DNA of 64,000 nt from assembly GCA_028551475.1 (NCBI GenBank), contig CM052361.1, positions 26,611,491-26,675,490 of the forward strand, read 5' to 3'. Position numbers and translations under genes: made by a program. Below are positions 43,921 to 55,252 of this stretch, piece by piece (the first letter of the stretch is position 1; every line of letters starts with the position of its first letter). The notes under the pieces were generated by a model. It saw only the letters and a list, made by a program, of their open reading frames with translations. It made no database searches and had not been told where the DNA came from. The stretch comes from Casuarina equisetifolia (taxonomy: Eukaryota; Streptophyta; Magnoliopsida; Fagales; Casuarinaceae).

Positions 43921-45000
43921 TACTAAAGGTTTCCAAAAATCTCAACCTCAGAAGATAGACGGCATCATCGTTTAAAAAACTATTTTTCAATTGTTTATTA
44001 TTTAGAGATGTTTATAAGCAGGAAGCACCTATCCAATTCTGGTAACGCAGATAACAAGATTCAAGACAATGATTTGTTAACCTCAAAATCTATCAGATCT
44101 ATAGCCTATTAGCCTATCAGCAACAAGTTCTTGTACTTTATGTAGAGCCTTGTGGGTGGACAGAGACAAAAAGTCATTGCCTTCGAAGTCTTCCGGTTCA
44201 GCTAGTTTTAGCACATTATAACCATATTATTACTCTGCAATATAAGACTATCGAGATGACAGAAAATCTAAAACGAGAGCAATAGTCCAAATTTGCATAG
44301 CCATCATCGATTACTTCCATTCGTAGACAATAAAGATTTCCCACACTAACAACGAAGAAAACCAAATGACACATAAAGAGAAATATTCAAACGAATTCAT
44401 AAACTGTACTGAAAATGGAACAAAAAGGATGCCTGAAAACCCAAAAAGAGAGAGAAAAAAAAAAGAAAAGAAAAAAAAAAGGATCCGCGCAGGGAATAGC
44501 GAAAAGAAAGAAAAGAAAACTTACCCAACAAGAGGAAAGCCCTTAGGTTGAATTATTGGCCCAAAGGTGGCCGATCAGCGGGGACAACCGTCCGGCCGGC
44601 CGGAAGGGTGACGGCACTTCTGTAACCTTCACCGGAGTGGCCGTGTAACTCTGGAAACGGTGCTGTTTGGAAAGCAGCACTGGATAGGCTTTTGGAAGGA
44701 GAGAGAAAGTAGGTTTGCAGAATGCAAATTTAGCACAACCTCGTATTCCTGCAAATGGCAATCCAGAGGATGATATAAGACAAATGCGTTGAAACAATGT
44801 CTGAAGTCCCAGGGCAGACAGAAGTCACACCGATTACATCAGTTGTTCAATTCGCTACGTACTGTGTCTCACGAACGTGTTAAAAATTGTAGAAATTTAG
44901 ACTCATACAATGCAAATGAGTCTCATTCTTTCCCAAAAAGTTAAAGAGCAAAACGATTACCTGGAGAACAGCACCAAGAATACGAGCTTGAAGAAAATCC
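43921..45000. other. Region without a recognised gene
   Basis: An 84-codon minus-strand frame at 44543-44797 (MFQRICLISSSGLPFAGIRG...) has mixed codons and no domain I know. A purine-rich stretch at 44448-44515 is low-complexity. It may be leader or intron of the kinase relic on the minus strand. Confidence 0.35.
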
Positions 45001-45007
45001 AAACTTT

Positions 45008-45185
45008 CCACTTCGTTGGCAGCAGCCGAAAAATCCTAACTTTTTGCACACTTCGTTAGCGGAAGCAGAAAAATCCTAACTTTTCGCACACTTCGTCGGC
45101 GGCAGCAAAAGAATCTAAACTTTTTGCACTTCGTAGGCTGCAGCTGAAAAATACAAACTTTTTACTTCGTCGGCGGCAGCACAGT
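45008..45185. repeat. Minisatellite of about 45-50-bp units
   Basis: Four to five imperfect units contain CACTTCGTCGGCGGCAGC followed by a GAAAAATCCTAACTTTTTGC part (unit starts near 45016, 45052, 45098, 45135 and 45165). Frame and length vary between units. It lies in what may be the 5' leader of the minus-strand kinase relic. Confidence 0.7.
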
Positions 45186-45444
45186 CCGAAATGGAACTAA
45201 GAAATCTGAACTTCGGTCTGAAAGCAGACAGATGTTGCCGAAAATGCTCGTTAAGCAGATCTGTCGGTGAAACAATGGCTGAAGCCGGTCAGAAAAAGAT
45301 CTGTCGGGGAGGTGAGCAGCAGGTCAGCAGCACAACAAAGCCGGTCGGAAAACGAACCAAGAAAAGGCAGCCTTAAAAAGTAGGTCGAGGGCCGCCGGCG
45401 GTAGGGTGGAACGTAACTTCAGGACCAGGAAATGGGCAAAAAAA

Positions 45445-45730
45445 AAAAAAGAAGTGGGTCGAAAGCCGATGGCGGCAGAGTCGAACAAAATGGTTCAGTG
45501 TAGGCACTAAACACTGAGCATCCAAGGCTTAGCAGTTCTGCCCAAATAAGTATATGGACGTTGTCCCCCTCTTGAGACAACGCAGCCCCTTACCCCATAG
45601 TGCCCTGAACAGTTTACCAAAATAACTAAAACACCCCTGGGCTCTAGACAACATTCAAAACAAACACAAGAACATATCAAATGTCCATACACAAGAACAC
45701 ACACCTAACCACATAAAAGGACCAATCCAA
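45445..45730 (-). repeat. Inverted-duplication arm with 25190-25500
   Basis: The reverse complement aligns with 25190-25500, from the poly-A/T tract and GTGGGTCG edge through the GTTCTGCCCAA and GAGACAACGCAGCCC blocks to the CCCCTGGGCTCT block. Both arms accompany RLCK relics, in opposite orientations. Confidence 0.65.
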
Positions 45731-45737
45731 CAAAAAC

Positions 45738-46047
45738 CTGGGGTTTGGCTTGAGTCTATTGGTTGCCGACTTATTTTTGTTCACCAAGGCAGGTTGGCAA
45801 TCCCCTAAGTTGCCTAGTTGGGGAGATAAACTGTTATTATACTCGGTTCTTCGAGATATATGCTTGGGCCTTCTAATTAACGAAATAGAGAAGCATATTT
45901 TATTCCTTAAGAAAGCAAAAGGGCCAAGGCTCGTACCTGGAAGTAAGAATAGCGATTTATCTCCCCACTTGGAAGAGCCAGTCTGCCTCGGTGAACAAAA
46001 CTAAGTCAACAGCCAAGAGACTCAAGCCAAACCCGATCCAGAAACCC
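45738..46047. repeat. Inverted repeat in the promoter of UGT copy D
   Basis: The left arm (45738-45850: GGGTTTGGCTTGAGTCTATT, TTTTTGTTCACC.AGGCAG, TTGGGGAGATAAA) is the reverse complement of the right arm (45935-46047). The right arm is the normal promoter-proximal block shared with copies A and C. The arms are about 110 bp, about 80 percent identical by eye, with about 85 bp between. The right arm keeps AGTCAA at 46004-46009, a minus-strand TTGACT core. A transcript across both arms could fold back on itself. Confidence 0.7.
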
Positions 46048-46079
46048 ATCAAACCCATAAGCTAGGTGTCCTGGTGTCC

Positions 46080-47854
46080 ATGGATCCCTCCGGCGTCGGA
46101 CCGACCACCATGCACCACGTGGTGGCGATCCCTTTCCCTTGCCAAGGCCACATCAACTCCATGATGAGCCTCTGCAAGTTACTATCTTTCCGAAGGAGAA
46201 ACCTTCTCATCACCTTCGTTGTCACCGAGGAGTGGCTCAACATCATTGGTTCCCAGCCGAAGCCAGAGTCCATCAAGTTCGCCTCGATTCCCAACGTTGT
46301 CGAGCGTGCAAAGGCACTTGACTTTGGGGGCTTCAACGAACTGGTCAAGAACCAAATGGAAGCTGCCTTTGAACGGGTCCTGGATCGGCTTCAGCCGCCG
46401 GTGACTCGACTTTTGGGGGACTTCGAGCTCCACCGGGCAACCGACGTCGGGACTCGGAGGAATATTCCGGTGGCATCATTTTGGTCTATGTCGGCTTCTT
46501 TTTACTCGCTCCTTAAATCATTTTTATATTTTCACCGACACGGAATCCTTATCGGTCCACTGTTTAGGTAAGCACGAAAGGCTTTTTTATATTTTTTATA
46601 TTTTTTATATTTTTAAATTTTATTATTACTGTTATTAGTCCTAGAACTTCAAATGACATCTTAGTATTCCTAGGTTCAGTGGGCTTGCAGCACTCGCGCA
46701 GCACGCGTACTGCTCAATAGATAGCCTGTGCCATGAGTATTTGCATTAAGTGGATGATCTTGTAAGTGGAATTGGCAAGGATTGTCTCTTATATAACTGG
46801 CATTACTCATTCCTTTTAAGTCAAACCCCCATTTGGGGCCTAGAATAGGAGCATATGTAAGCCGATCAACTCCATGTCCTCTTTTATGCTTTATATTTTT
46901 ACACTTTATTTGTCTTTGTATTAAGCCAACATATTTTAAATGCAAAACATCGAGATAGGTCATGGAGACAAGCAAATCGACCACGTACCCGGGATTACTT
47001 CAATACAGCTGGAAGATCTACAAACAATATTTCGCGAGAATGATCCATTGGGCATGGAAACGGTCTTTGAATGCTTTTCAAAGGTGCCCCAAGTGCAATG
47101 CCTTCTCCTAAATTCTTTCTATGAACTTGAACCGCAAGCCTTCAATAGCTTGCAAGCAACATTCCCTTTTCCTGTACATGCCGTTGGCCCTGCCATACGT
47201 TACTTGGAAATAGCAGATGGTTCCTCTAAAACCATAAGTGAAGGTGACCTTGATTATCTAAAATGGTTGGACTTGCAACCTAAGGAGTCTGTACTGTATA
47301 TTGCTCTAGGAAGTTTTTTTGTGCTATCAAATGCCCAAATGGATGAATTTGTTGCAGCTCTGCGAAGTAGTGGGGTTCGATTCTTGTGGGTGGCTCGAGA
47401 AGATGCTGCTCGGTTGAAAGATAGCTGTGGTGATATGGGTTTGATCGTGCATTGGTGTGATCAGTTGAGGGTATTGTGCCATCCTTCTATCGGGGGCTTT
47501 TGGTCCCACTGTGGGTGGAATTCCACTGTAGAAGCTATTTACGCAGCCATTCCAATGCTCGCTTTCCCTTTATTTTTCGATCAAGTTCCCAATAGTCGAA
47601 ACATTGTGGAAGACTGGAAGAACGGATGGCCCGTAAAGAGAGCAAACATGGGAAGCCAAATTTTGGTAGGAAAAGAAGCTATATCCAACCTCGTTAAAAG
47701 GTTTATGGAACCTGACAGCAACGAACGAAATGAAACTAGGAAAAGGGCAAGAGATTTGAAAAATTTATGTGATCAAGCAATTACAAATGGTGGATCATCT
47801 TGGGCTACCCTTTATGCATTTATTGGTGACTTTTTAGAAGGCCATGCCCATTGA
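46080..47854 (+). pseudogene. UGT87A-like glycosyltransferase copy D, frame offset late in exon 1
   Basis: The start MDPSGVGPTTMHHVV is at 46080; a GTG two codons earlier is not needed. Exon 1 has the catalytic-His motif CQGHIN and LGDFELHR with its Asp. Near 46515 it carries one base more than copy C (CTTAAATCA versus CTTCATCA), so its last 20 codons read differently and the usual donor at 46568 falls in the wrong phase (488 instead of 487 bases). Exon 2 (46959-47854) is fully open, with WCDQLRVLC, HCGWNS and FFDQ and ending DFLEGHAH. As written, 488 + 896 bases is not a multiple of three. It is therefore a very recent pseudogene, an alternatively spliced gene, or a sequence error. The intact exon 2 favours recency or error. 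Confidence 0.7.
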
Positions 47855-48460
47855 AAAGTCCTTTGTAAATGAAGGGTTTCTTCGTTGTAGTCGGAAAATG
47901 TCCTTCAGTTTCTAATTATGTATGTGTATTAGATTGTTTGTTTTGGAGGTACATCAAGTTGGCTTGTTTGTAAATTGAGTTTGGTAAGTTTTGCCATTTT
48001 TATATTTACTGCGTTTGAGGTATTTGAAGTACACGAATCCATTCAGTGATTTGATACTTTGTTGATAAAGTATGTATAAAAACAAATTATATGGTCGATT
48101 GTGGAAACATCCTTTTATATAAAATAATGGGAACGAAAGTTCTATTCTCTTAATTGTTTTTTCAAATGCATATACATTTTAATATGATATCAAAACAAGG
48201 GTTCCTATTTTTTTTTGCACATCAGTAGTGTGGTTATCAACATCTTTCTCCTTGAGTTCACATCTTCTATATGCTGACTGGTACGACATCGTAGTCAATT
48301 CTCATTTTTGTTACGGTTTTGAGCGATTGAAAAGTAGTCAGTTCCCAAACCAATAAAGTTCTTTGCTGTTTTTTGGCTCGGCGTGAAAATGGTGGAAATT
48401 ATTTGATTGTTATTTCTTGCAAAAAATGCATCGATGTTAGTTTCAGATGAAACCCCTTTT
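47855..48460 (+). other. 3' flank of UGT copy D
   Basis: This aligns with the 3' flank of copy A (GTATTTGAAGTACACGAATC, TGACTGGTACGACATCGTAG, GGTGGAAATTATTTGATTG). No independent gene is seen. Confidence 0.5.
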
Positions 48461-48489
48461 GTAATTGCATTTTGGCATATCTGTTGAAG

Positions 48490-48680
48490 ATCAGCTGCTC
48501 TTCTCTTTATTTTTTCTCATTTCATCACGCTCCAAATCCGTGAAATTTTGCACCAGCCGGGCAATTTCCTCCCTCCGGACAAACTTATTCACTCCCACAT
48601 CCTGCCTCACCCTCCACCCACTCTTCCAATCCTCCGCAATCAGCCTGTTGCTTAACCAAGAGCTTGGGCAGATCCAGGAT
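48490..48680 (-). pseudogene. Inverted UGT C-terminal shard
   Basis: The minus strand reads SNRLIAEDWKSGWRVRQDVG, then NKFVRREEIARLVQNFTDLE, then RDEMRKNKEK. This matches copy E after its sugar-donor box (SRLIVEDWKNGWRVNQDVEV, then REEIARLVQNFMDLESDE). It is a fragment of an E-like gene in reverse orientation, lying head to head with the next shard. Confidence 0.75.
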
Positions 48681-48714
48681 TTGCCTTTGGACAATAGTTT
48701 GTAAGAATGCACTT

Positions 48715-48940
48715 CATGGGTTTCGAAAACACAGTACCTACTTCTTCTCACTTCCGTCTACGAGCTTGCACACCAAGCAATTGACTCTTTCAAAGCAATT
48801 GTCCCTTTTCCTGTGTATTCTATTGGTCCTGCCATACCTTACTTAGAGCCTGAAGATGATAACTCTGCGAGTAGTGATGGTGACCCCAGCTACTTCCAAT
48901 GGCTAGATTCCCAACCATTGGACTTTTTCTTAGTTAGAAC
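48715..48940 (+). pseudogene. UGT exon 2 central shard, direct
   Basis: The + strand reads VYELAHQAIDSFKAIVPFPV, then YSIGPAIPYLEPEDDN, then GDPSYFQWLDSQP in shifting frames. This matches copy E between YELESQAIDVL and LEWLDCQP. It ends at about 48940, before the GSF region. Together with the inverted C-terminal shard it represents a broken E-like gene whose parts were rearranged. Confidence 0.75.
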
Positions 48941-49124
48941 GTTTCCTTTAAGTACACTGCCTCCCTTATTGGACTTTTTCTTACTGAATGGCAGAAGCTG
49001 ATCTCATGGCATGCGACACTGACTGAAAAAGCAACGAGAGAAGGCCCACTACGTGCCTTCTTCTATACATTCTAATGATAAGATCCTTCTCCGAGGTAAC
49101 ACTGAAGACCACAGCGATCTAGAC

Positions 49125-51052
49125 ATGGGATCCGTCGAAGCAGCGCCTACCCCCACCTACCACGTGGTGGCGGTGGCCTCCCCCGGTCGCGGCCACATCA
49201 ACCCCATGATGAACCTCTGCAAGATACTTGCTGAAAAGAAGAGCGACATTCTCGTTACCTTCGTTGTCACCGAGGAATGGCTCGGCTTCATAGGGTCCGA
49301 CCCTAAGCCAGAAAACATACGCTTTGCATCCCTTCCCAACGTGGTTCCATCGGAGTTGGTTCGGGCGGCATACATGGAAACGTTCGCCCACGCCGTCTTC
49401 ACGAAGATGGAAGCTCCATTCGAGCAGCTAATGGACCGGCTTGATCCGCCGCCTGCAATAATCGTAGCTGATACTTGGCTGTTGTGGGCAGTCGGCGTCG
49501 GGAACCGCAGAAATATTCCAGTAGCTTCGTTTTGGCCCATGTCAGCGTCGATGTTGTCAGTCTTCCAACATGTCGATCTTTTATCCCAAAACGGGCATTT
49601 CCCAGTCGACATCTCAGGTACATATATCTTCTATGTTGAGAAGTTCTTAGATGAACCAGGTATGAATTTTAGAAGATTACGCAAAATAAAGTAAGTTATA
49701 GAAACTAAGAAGTGACAATATTTGTCAATCAGGAAAAGAAAAATAAGATTAATAGGATCAATCATTTAAGGTAATGATACAAGTCGCCAACGTAAAAAAG
49801 AAATATATAACTTATTTAGTTCTTAATATATAAGAATTTTGTCTTTTATCATCTTTAAAATAATTCCCTTAAACTTACTATTTAGGACAAAGGAGTCGTG
49901 TTTCAACAACTATGTCTTTACTCGTTGTAGAGTCACGTGCTTGTTAGTCACACAGTAACATGTCGGAATTCATTGTATGGCTATTGCGTCTGCGCTCATC
50001 TTGTCAGCATATCGTCTAAGCAACTAGAGAAATAAATGGATTTTTAATGGTGATGGATGCTTAATTTTCATGCAGAGCTCGTCTTGATATGATTTTACTG
50101 TCTGTCTTCTTGTGTGCGTGCAACAGCAAGGGGCCATGAGCCGGAGGACTATATTCCCGGGATTTCCTCCACACATCAGGTTGATCTCTCTGAATTCATT
50201 GATGGCAGAAACCCCCAGATGATGCAAAAGCTTCTAAAAGTTATTTCGTGCGTGAACAATGCACGATATCTCTTGTTGACTTCCATTTACGAGCTTGAAT
50301 CTCAAGCAATTGATGTCCTAAAAGCGAAGTTCTCATTACCTATCTATTCTATTGGCCCAATTATACCCTACTTTGATCTTGGGGGCAATTTCCCACTGGT
50401 TACTCACCACAAGGACGACAACTGTTTAGAATGGCTAGATTGCCAACCTAGAAGTTCCGTTTTATATGTCTCAATGGGGAGCTTCCTTTCACTTTCTAGT
50501 GCTCAGACAGACGAACTTGCAGCTGGTTTGCGAGATAGTGGTGTCAGATTCTTGTGGGTGGCCCGTGGAGAGACATCTAGGCTGAAACAGGTCTGTGGTG
50601 GTACGGGGTTAGTGGTGCCTTGGTGCGATCAATTGAGGGTGTTGTCTCATTCTTCTGTAGGAGGATTTTTGACGCATTGCGGGTGGAATTCCACTCAAGA
50701 AGGTGTGTTTTGTGGTGTCCCTTTCCTCACCCTCCCCATAATCAGTGAACAACGCTTAAACAGCAGGCTGATTGTGGAGGATTGGAAGAATGGGTGGAGG
50801 GTGAACCAGGATGTGGAAGTGAATAAGTTGGTCCCTAGGGAGGAAATTGCCCGGCTGGTGCAGAATTTCATGGACTTGGAGAGTGATGAAGTGATGAAAA
50901 TAAGGAGAAGAGCAACTGATCTTCAACAGATATGTCAAAGTGCGATTGCAAAAGGGGGTTCATCTGAAACTAACATTGATGCATTCGTTAGGGACATTTT
51001 ACAATGCCAAGCACCTGGACGCATTACCCTTTTCCCAATGAATGAAAATTGA
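49125..51052 (+). CDS. UGT87A-like UDP-glycosyltransferase copy E, two exons, intact
   Basis: Exon 1 is 49125-49617, the intron 49618-50126 (TCAG|GTACAT donor, AACAG acceptor, phase 1), and exon 2 50127-51052; 1419 bp codes for 472 residues. The catalytic His is in GRGHIN (His24) and its partner Asp in VADTWLLW (Asp116). The sugar-donor box is residues 330-373 (WCDQLRVLS...THCGWNS...ISEQ), with Glu-Gln at its end. It is closer than copies A-D to the general UGT87A consensus (HVVAVASPGRGHINPMMN). It is the most diverged member here, so it split first. An upstream in-frame ATG at 49053 would add 24 residues not typical of the family, so 49125 is preferred. It has no signal peptide. The acceptor is unknown. 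Confidence 0.92.
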
Positions 51053-53100
51053 AGGTTTTGGAGAATCAACTTTTCTTGGTTTGAGTCCAACATTGAATTA
51101 CCTTTGATTTGAAAGTGTTTTCAATCACGCAACTAGATTGTGCTGTTTTTTCTTATTACTTTTAATCATTGAACAATATATCCTTTTGACTTTTCATTCC
51201 CAAGTTTTCTTCGCACTGATACATTGTCTTTTTGACTGGAACAAGCTGACCGCACGAGTTTTGACCGTCCATCCCCGTCCATTTATTATCATTCTGATGT
51301 GACAAAATTAGAAAATTGTATCACCAACTGAAGGGACTAGGTCTTCCTTTGCTTAAAATCTTGGCACTACAGAGCAAGTACAAAAATTGTATGACTTCAT
51401 AATAGTTCATTTATACTGAATGCATGATCGAAGGAGTTCTGCCTGATGTTCTCTTTTTGCCTTTCACCGCATACAAGCTGATGATCACATGCTTAAATTT
51501 TAACTCAAAAGACAAAATTATTAGGTGGAGTTACCAAACTCCTTATAAACCTTAAGATCTCAAAACAAGTGTTTTGCTTTAGGAAGATGGGCTAGACACG
51601 GTTCGGCAGAATTGAGCCGCCGAGGACCAATTATTGCAAGCATTAAGCCGGGAATCCCTGACCTTTTCCTTTGTTCCATGTATTTAAGGTACGGCCCTTG
51701 TCTTCACAAGAAGCCTAGAATTTCGACCATTTCTTACTATTATAGTTGCAACAGGACGCAAGCCTACATTGTACTCCCCTCCAAAACGATCTCCTCCCAA
51801 AACTGGGAACCAAGAATAAGGACATAAACAAACATCTTGAAAATAGAAATTTAATGCAAACTCCTGCCAGCCTCTCTCTTCCCCGCCAAAGAAAAAAATA
51901 AAAGGAAGAAAGGTTTGAAGAAAGGTTGTTTAAATACTTGACCTTACCCAAAGCTAACTTAATAATAACCAGCTTTCCATCTTTATGAAAAAAAAAATTT
52001 AAGTAAAATATTTTTACAATCAATTTACATATATCATGATTTCACTCTAAATGAAATTTGACATCATATTAGAGAATGAAATGAATAACTACAATAAATG
52101 ATCAAAGCAAATAAAAAATAGATTTGTCTACTAAATTGTTTTAGATATCTTTTGTAACTTACATTTATTATATATGGGTAGAATACAATAGAAAATATAT
52201 TCAAAGTAATATAACTGACATCTTAATCATGTTGACAAAAGTAAGGAAAATTATATAAAGAGAAGGTTTTTTATATTTTGAAATATAAAATTCTTTTAAG
52301 AAAATATTATTTTGACTGAGATTTAAAAATTTTTAACCTTTATATTTTCATGGTTTTACTCTTATAATGTCAAAGTTGCCATCATGCTTTTGTATACTAA
52401 ATTCTATTAATGTAAATTTACTTTTTCACCAAATATGAAAGTTTTATCATACTATCCACATGGGGACGTAAAAAAGGGGATCCCCTTTCAAGTCAATAAG
52501 GGTTGCGAGTTTTATGTTGAAGTCAATATGAGGTGTTAGGTTTTGAATTATCCTAATCGCAGAAAACCTTGACACTTCAGGTCAATAATGAAGATATCAT
52601 CTTGGCGATAGGAATCGCTTTCATTCTCCTCCCCTACCCATATAGATGAAAGAGTGAAAAAAAAATCTAGAAAGCTACAAAAGAAGCTCAATCTGCTCGC
52701 ATAATCTTCCAATGGTGATTGGTTCTGCGTTTGGAGGCTGTCATCGTCAAAGGATAATTGCTTTTGCCGTAGCTGGAACGCCATCGGAACTTTGGAAAAA
52801 ACGCTCGGCCTTCCACTCAACTATCTTCTCTCACCTTCATTTTTTATGTTAAATGTATCGAGTGAAAGCAATCATGACTTTGGTTAAAGTCATAGACAAA
52901 AAGACAACTTAATGTATGTGGACTGCACATAAAGAAGCGGGAACTTCCTGATAAAGTTCCAAATGAGGTGCTAAAATATGAAGTAATTTCTGTACAAAGC
53001 CACTAACAAGCAAATTTAGAGAGACATACCCACTCCTAACCATAGCCCACATCATTAGATCTTCTGCTAGAAAGTCAAGGATGATATTTGATTTTCTTCA
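51053..53100. other. Intergenic; no gene seen
   Basis: AT-rich throughout 51900-52450. Frames at 51612-51827 (+) and 52548-52820 (-) have no recognisable domain. No repeat partner elsewhere in the window was noticed. Confidence 0.4.
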
Positions 53101-53165
53101 CGAGTTGTTGGAGATCGAACGTTTTCTAAGAGAGGTGTGAAAGTTACAACTATTCTTTTGTAAAT

Positions 53166-53555
53166 TTGACGCTGGATAAAGCTGGCAGTGAGGAAGTTCT
53201 TTGTTTCCTTTGTCATAACCTTGTCTTGCGAACATGTATTCAAGATGTTGCTAATCGCTACTATCATATCTCATGTCTTTGGGTACCCAGCAAGATGGAG
53301 AGCCTTTTGCTTCACTGTAGGAGTGGGCAGGATGACGTGAACTTCACCAGAGAACTGCAAAATAAAGGCAAGGAGGACACAATTTGCTTCGGGTGCGACA
53401 AGCCAGGTATGGGTCCGGGATACATCTGCTCCGTCTCAGATTGCAAGTTCCTCCCTACATCAATCATGCGGGGTGTTGCCTCTGAAGATGCAACATTTTT
53501 TCCACCCAGAGAAGAAAATCAGAGATTTGGACAAAATGCGGGAGCTTTGTATTAA
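53166..53555 (+). pseudogene. DC1-type cysteine/histidine-rich protein fragment
   Basis: This 129-codon frame has two cysteine-rich parts: VLCFLCHNLV...YYHISCLWVP, and ICFGCDKPGMGPGYICSVSD followed by CKFLPTSIM. The second matches the DC1 pattern CDGC..PG.GPGYRCDRCDF.LH..CA, with the final His and Cys positions lost (LPTSIM instead of LHTSCA). DC1 proteins of plants are often membrane-associated or nuclear and stress-related; the function here is not known. The frame runs into an LTR-like edge at about 53548, where the gene seems to be cut. No start with strong context was found, so it is probably a remnant. Confidence 0.5.
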
Positions 53556-54940
53556 AGAGTAGATAATTTGATTACAAAAGGCTACTGTTCTCTTAGGCAA
53601 GCCGCACCTATTTATAAGGTGTTAGCTCCCACTTATACACGTCATGTGAGTTTCCAGGAACTTTACATAAAGACTATTACTTGTACTCAAAAGTAATGCC
53701 CCATTCTTCACTTCCTCTAGACCTTTTCTTGCTTTCTCCATCCTTCACGTCAGGACTCTTTTGTCCAATGGTGTGTGTCTGAATGCAGGGAATAGTACTA
53801 GCTTTACGAGGCATGCCTTCCACCGCAACCATAGCATGTGTAGATTTCACAAATGCTGACTTAACCAATCCAATGGTATAGCAGCTTGTAGTGGCTTTGT
53901 AGTGCACGGGTGGACACTGTGTGTTCTGAGCTCGATGTGGTAGTACTGTGATTCGTTGATGCTGATGTGGCTTTTGCATTGGTGAGGCCAGGTATGTGCT
54001 GCAGTGCTCTGGCACGTCCAGATCCATGTTCTCCACATGCTCATGCGAGTCTGCCTTGAACAGTTCAGATGATTGAGCTACCGTGCTCAATACTTTAGGC
54101 GGAACCCCATTATACAGCCAATGGTCAGCTCGGTGTACCACTGGCTGTCTTGTGTGACTTAGCTTGGCATGCAAGCCAATTGCATTCCCACTTCGTGGGG
54201 AGTTTGATACTGCAGTGTGATGTGGAGACATAGTAGGAACTGGAGAGGCTTCTTTCACACCCAGACCACACCCTTTCTCCTTTGGTGCCAAAAGAACTAC
54301 ATACTTTTTGTGAGGCTTGCGGTAAAGACTACGTAGGATGCTTCTCCTATGCATTTTACGAGTGCAAAATCTACCTTGACATCGTGTGTGTGTTAATGAT
54401 CTTGCCCCTACTCGGATAAACCCGCTTCACTTCAGAGCACACATTGCTTACGTCCAGCATGCCCTGTATGTAGACGCTGAATCATCCCATGCACATGCGC
54501 GTAACAACGTGCATGAGGGTCCACCGCATCTTCCCTTGTATGAAACATCTGAAGCATCACCAGGCGTGGGTCTGGGACGTGTCATGCAAATTACCTGGAC
54601 GTGGCGTGCTTAGAGGAGTTGCATGCGATGAGAGGACGTGAGCAGCTGGAGGTGTCAAGCCCGTGGATGGAGTTCGGTTAGATGCTGGCAACGTGTCTTC
54701 GGTAGATAATTGAAGACTTTCACTCCATGGAGCACGTGGCATGTGAGAAAGTGGTGACTCATTTTGCTCGGGAAAGCGTGGTGACTCATTTTGCTCGAGT
54801 AACGTGTCTTCGGTAGATAATTGAAGACTTTCACTCCATGGAGCACGTGGCATGCGAGAAAGTGGTGACTCATTTTGCAAGGGAAAGCGTGGCATGCGTT
54901 GCGGGCTCATGTGGGAATAGGTGTCGGAAAGAGGTGGGTA
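53548..54940 (-). mobile_element. Possible LTR-element remnant
   Basis: On the minus strand the end near 53548 looks like an LTR 3' part: a TATA-like CTTATAAATAG at about 53610, followed by about 65 bp to a CA end (CTTTAATACA). A 225-codon minus frame (53677-54354) is open but has no recognisable domain. I found no partner LTR and no target duplication, so the call is tentative. It may belong to the older copia relic that begins at 54940. Confidence 0.3.
54691..54878. repeat. 111-bp tandem duplication
   Basis: ACGTGTCTTCGGTAGATAAT, TGAAGACTTTCACTCCATGG and AGCACGTGGCATG occur at 54691 and again at 54802, nearly identical. A shorter GGGAAAGCGTGG element is also doubled nearby. No coding role is evident. 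Confidence 0.75.
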
Positions 54941-55252
54941 TTTAAGACTAAATTTCATCCTGACTGACGGGACTCTGGGGCGCTTGAAAGCGCGTTTAGT
55001 GGCAAAAGGCTATCATCAAGAGCCTAGGGTGGATTCTCTTGAGACCTACAATCCCGTCATACGTTCAACCACCATTCGTGTAGTATTCACCCTGCTCACA
55101 AGGCTGGGTTTTCGAACAATGTGACGTGGATAATGTCTTTCTGCATGGCAACTTAACTGAACCCGTATTCATGGCACAGCTTCTTGGCTATCGGGATCCA
55201 GCCAGACCCAACCATGTTTGCAAACTCACTCGGCCTATCTATGTTTTGAAAC

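Noticed and set aside
49053-49124. Upstream ATG at 49053 as the start of UGT copy E
   Set aside because: The extra 24 residues are not typical of the family; MGSVEAAPTP at 49125 matches the usual UGT87A start.
53677-54354. 225-codon minus frame as a host gene
   Set aside because: No domain, no splice or start context, and it lies between an LTR-like edge and a copia relic; kept only as an open question.
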